A stretch of 64,000 nt of DNA from Himantopus leucocephalus (Eukaryota; Chordata; Aves; Charadriiformes; Recurvirostridae), in NCBI GenBank assembly GCA_003993805.1, contig RSEF01000001.1, forward strand, positions 62,418,518 through 62,482,517, given 5' to 3'. A program made the translations under genes and the position numbers. Of this stretch, positions 62,301 to 64,000 are shown in pieces; position 1 is the first letter of the stretch, and every line of letters starts with the position of its first letter. The notes beneath the pieces were generated by a model. That model saw nothing but the letters and a program-made list of their open reading frames with translations, was not told the origin of the DNA and made no database searches.

Positions 62301-63361
62301 CTGCACCTGGCCATGAAGGTGAGTTTTCTGCAGAAGCTGCTGGGAAGGAGAAATTTTTCTTGAAGGGTTGAGGCAGGGACAGACTCCTTTGAAATTCTAG
62401 TATTTCATGGGGTGATCCCTTGGGGGTGCTTTGGCTAATGAAAAGAGGAGGGAGGGAATGAGAGATTACGTAGCTAAGGGGAGCGTGGCTCTTGACTGAG
62501 CTTTCTCTTGTCCCCTAGCATGACCATCTGGATATGATCAAAGCAATCGTTGTGTTTGGAGGAGATGTCGAGATCCCCAATGATTTTGGGGAGACACCAG
62601 GGCTGTTGGCAGCCAGGAGCAGCAAAGGTGAGGGAGCATGTCAGCAGCTTTGCAGGGTGAACACAGCATCCTGTTTCCCCTTGGTGCCCAAAACAGTGTC
62701 TTGGAGAGAGGTGAAAACATGCCAAGTGTGGGTAATGCTTCTCCAACATGCTTTCCCAGCTTCTAGTCGCTCACAGGGTAGGCACTTCCTGAGCTAGCGG
62801 CATAGGCTTTGTATTAATAGCCCTTGATGAATTTCTTTTCTATGAGACAGAGATGCAAGAGGAAAAGCTGGCACGCACTCACCCTCTTTCAGGCCACAGT
62901 GTCGGGCACTGCAGGCTCACAACAGGATGACGCAGTGCTGCTGAACTGCCTAGGCGTAAGCAGATACGGGTGGTTCTTCAGTGGCAAGAAGCGTGTGGCA
63001 CACACCCTTGAAGCTGCACAGCTTTGGGTACCCCTGCTGTGCACAAGTCCTGCTGCTTAAGGGACAGATACCCAGGACTTGCTTTCCCCTTCCCCAGGTC
63101 ACCCCAGAGGTTTGATGAGGGTCGGGGCTGCTGTGTATTTAGCAGAGCCCCCGCAGTGTGTGCCTGCACTGGTTCTCTTTCTGATCTGTGACTCCCCCTT
63201 CGTCACCTAAGGTGCGAACCGGAAAGTGCTTTTAGACCTGCTGCAAACTGTAGGGACCGAACGCTGCCACCCACCCAACCCTGACTCCCCAAGCCTGGCA
63301 CCATCTGCCGCCTCCTTCCTGGAAGGCCAACCTTCCTCGCGGAGCAGCTTCAACAGCTTAG
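56139..63361 (+). CDS. PLA2G6: Calcium-independent phospholipase A2 beta, 5' part (partial)
   Basis: Group VIA phospholipase A2, a cytosolic/membrane-associated lipase that hydrolyses sn-2 acyl chains of glycerophospholipids in membrane remodelling. Exons seen are 56139-56347, 56876-57091, 57914-58094, 59633-59820, 61072-61168, 62136-62318, 62519-62627 and 63212-63361: 1333 nt, 444 codons plus one base. The start [10 protein letters not shown] matches the family. Ankyrin repeats run from about residue 140 to 390 (for example [70 protein letters not shown]). The nucleotide-binding and patatin GTSTG catalytic parts are not in the window, so this is the left part of an intact-looking gene. No frameshift or stop was seen. 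The intron after exon 2 is GC-AG. Confidence 0.95.
56348..56875 (+). other. PLA2G6: PLA2G6 intron 1 (coding)
   Basis: 528-nt GT-AG intron; nothing assignable. Confidence 0.85.
56876..57091 (+). CDS. PLA2G6: PLA2G6 coding exon 2 (residues 70-141)
   Basis: 216 nt: [20 protein letters not shown] through [20 protein letters not shown] and HNHIL. Ends in ctgag before a GC donor (gcaagg at 57092); the next exon completes Ser-Cys. Confidence 0.93.
57092..57913 (+). other. PLA2G6: PLA2G6 intron 2, GC-AG type
   Basis: 822-nt intron starting GCAAGG and ending ttttgcag. No GT donor near the frame-required position gives the conserved junction. Confidence 0.8.
57914..58094 (+). CDS. PLA2G6: PLA2G6 coding exon 3 (residues 142-202)
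   Basis: 181 nt: first clear ankyrin repeats ([20 protein letters not shown], then [18 protein letters not shown]). Phase 0 exit. Confidence 0.95.
58095..59632 (+). other. PLA2G6: PLA2G6 intron 3
   Basis: 1.5-kb intron, GT-AG; no repeat or extra exon recognised. Confidence 0.85.
59633..59820 (+). CDS. PLA2G6: PLA2G6 coding exon 4 (residues 203-264)
   Basis: 188 nt: [20 protein letters not shown] and [14 protein letters not shown], two ankyrin repeats. Donor gtaagt at 59821. Confidence 0.95.
59821..61071 (+). other. PLA2G6: PLA2G6 intron 4
   Basis: 1.25-kb GT-AG intron, AT-rich in 60.0-60.6 kb; nothing assignable. Confidence 0.85.
61072..61168 (+). CDS. PLA2G6: PLA2G6 coding exon 5 (residues 265-297)
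   Basis: 97 nt: [20 protein letters not shown] and [12 protein letters not shown]. Confidence 0.94.
61169..62135 (+). other. PLA2G6: PLA2G6 intron 5
   Basis: 967-nt GT-AG intron. A 199-codon open frame crossing it has no family resemblance and is treated as chance. Confidence 0.85.
62136..62318 (+). CDS. PLA2G6: PLA2G6 coding exon 6 (residues 298-358)
   Basis: 183 nt, phase 0 both ends: two ankyrin repeats ([30 protein letters not shown]). Confidence 0.95.
62519..62627 (+). CDS. PLA2G6: PLA2G6 coding exon 7 (residues 359-394)
   Basis: 109 nt: [20 protein letters not shown] and [16 protein letters not shown], the last full ankyrin repeat. Donor gtgagg at 62628. Confidence 0.95.
62628..63211 (+). 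other. PLA2G6: PLA2G6 intron 7
   Basis: 584-nt GT-AG intron; nothing assignable. Confidence 0.85.
63212..63361 (+). CDS. PLA2G6: PLA2G6 coding exon 8, probable cassette exon (residues 395-444)
   Basis: 150 nt, phase 1 to phase 1, so skipping keeps the frame. Encodes [15 protein letters not shown] followed by a Pro/Ser-rich stretch. Position and composition match the 54-residue insert that separates the long and short human enzyme forms. Confidence 0.9.
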
Positions 63362-64000
63362 GTAAAGCCTTTCCTGGCCCTCCCTTGCTCTCCTCCCTTC
63401 TTGCTTCACGGTGCTGTCTCAGATCTCTTCTCCAGACGGGCCGTGCTCTGGGGACAGTCTCCTAGCTCTCGGTTTCTGGTGACTCTGTACTTGTTCAGCT
63501 GTTGCAGGATCTTCTCACTTTTCTGTGTTTTTCGCGTGTGTGTACTTTAAAATCTTGTACCGTAAACCTGTTTTATAGACCTGACACAATGCAGCTCTGT
63601 CAAAAGGAAAGGGAAGACTCATTCCCTCACCCCTCTGGAAGAGGTGTAGGACTTAGTTGCCTGCATGTACTTTATCCACTGGGTCATGTACAGAAGGGGA
63701 GGTACTTGCTCGTCTGCCTTGAGGACCTCCCAGGGTCACAAGGAAATTGGAAGCGTCGCTTGTTCAGATCCTGGAGGCCAGCAGCTGGGAGAGGGAAGGG
63801 ATGAAGGCCAAGGATAAGCGACTTTGGTTACAAGGTTTACGTTATGCATAGGACAAGCAAAACTTGGGGTATATGGTTGTGTTGTAGCTTGTGCTCTGTA
63901 CTGTGCAGACTGTGTGAGTAAGCCCACAGGTCTATACTAGGTGCTTGGCTTTCCTCCTCCAGGGAGCTTGGGCAGAGGCAGCATGAGGGGTTATGGAGTG
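63362..64000 (+). other. PLA2G6: PLA2G6 intron 8, running off the window
   Basis: Donor gtaaag at 63362; the remaining sequence to the window end shows no further exon. Confidence 0.8.

Overview
The window is nuclear DNA from a bird, or a very close reptile relative. The evidence is intron-split vertebrate genes, truncated CR1 LINE copies with the bird-type 3' end, older CR1- and MIR-like remnants, a MafF protein of 149 residues, and the gene order of human 22q13 in reverse orientation. The species cannot be named from the sequence. All gene calls come from reading exon translations and splice sites by eye; no search was run.

Layout: (1) 1-20.8 kb holds CSNK1E (+). All nine coding exons are present, from ATG 1520 to TGA 18621-18623 (416 codons), followed by a further 3'UTR exon that contains a 100-N assembly gap. 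(2) 20.8-33.1 kb has no recognised coding sequence; the TMEM184B promoter and 5' noncoding exon(s) probably lie here or in a gap, plus two CR1 insertions. (3) 33.1-50.7 kb holds TMEM184B (+), eight coding exons and 410 residues. A candidate in-frame 24-nt microexon lies between the last two constitutive exons, and the 3'UTR is about 3 kb. (4) 51.7-55.3 kb holds MAFF (-), two coding exons (149 residues), convergent with TMEM184B, with a 1.7-kb 3'UTR. (5) 54.3-56.1 kb is a very GC-rich divergent promoter region between MAFF and PLA2G6, with a palindromic CRE, two CCAAT boxes, YY1-like and Sp1-like sites. (6) 56.1-64.0 kb is the 5' half of PLA2G6 (+): eight coding exons giving the N-terminal region and ankyrin repeats. 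The patatin catalytic domain lies beyond the window edge.

The genes do not form an operon-like unit. They encode a circadian/Wnt kinase (CK1 epsilon), a multipass vesicle membrane protein (TMEM184B), a small Maf bZIP factor and a calcium-independent phospholipase A2. I saw no RNA genes, CRISPR arrays or novel protein systems. The most interesting items are the unannotated-looking TMEM184B microexon with neural-type flanking signals, a GC-AG intron in PLA2G6, a 150-nt in-frame PLA2G6 exon matching the known mammalian cassette exon in position, paired UUAUUUAUU elements in the MAFF 3'UTR, and a series of poly-C/N assembly breaks all placing G-runs on the MAFF sense strand.
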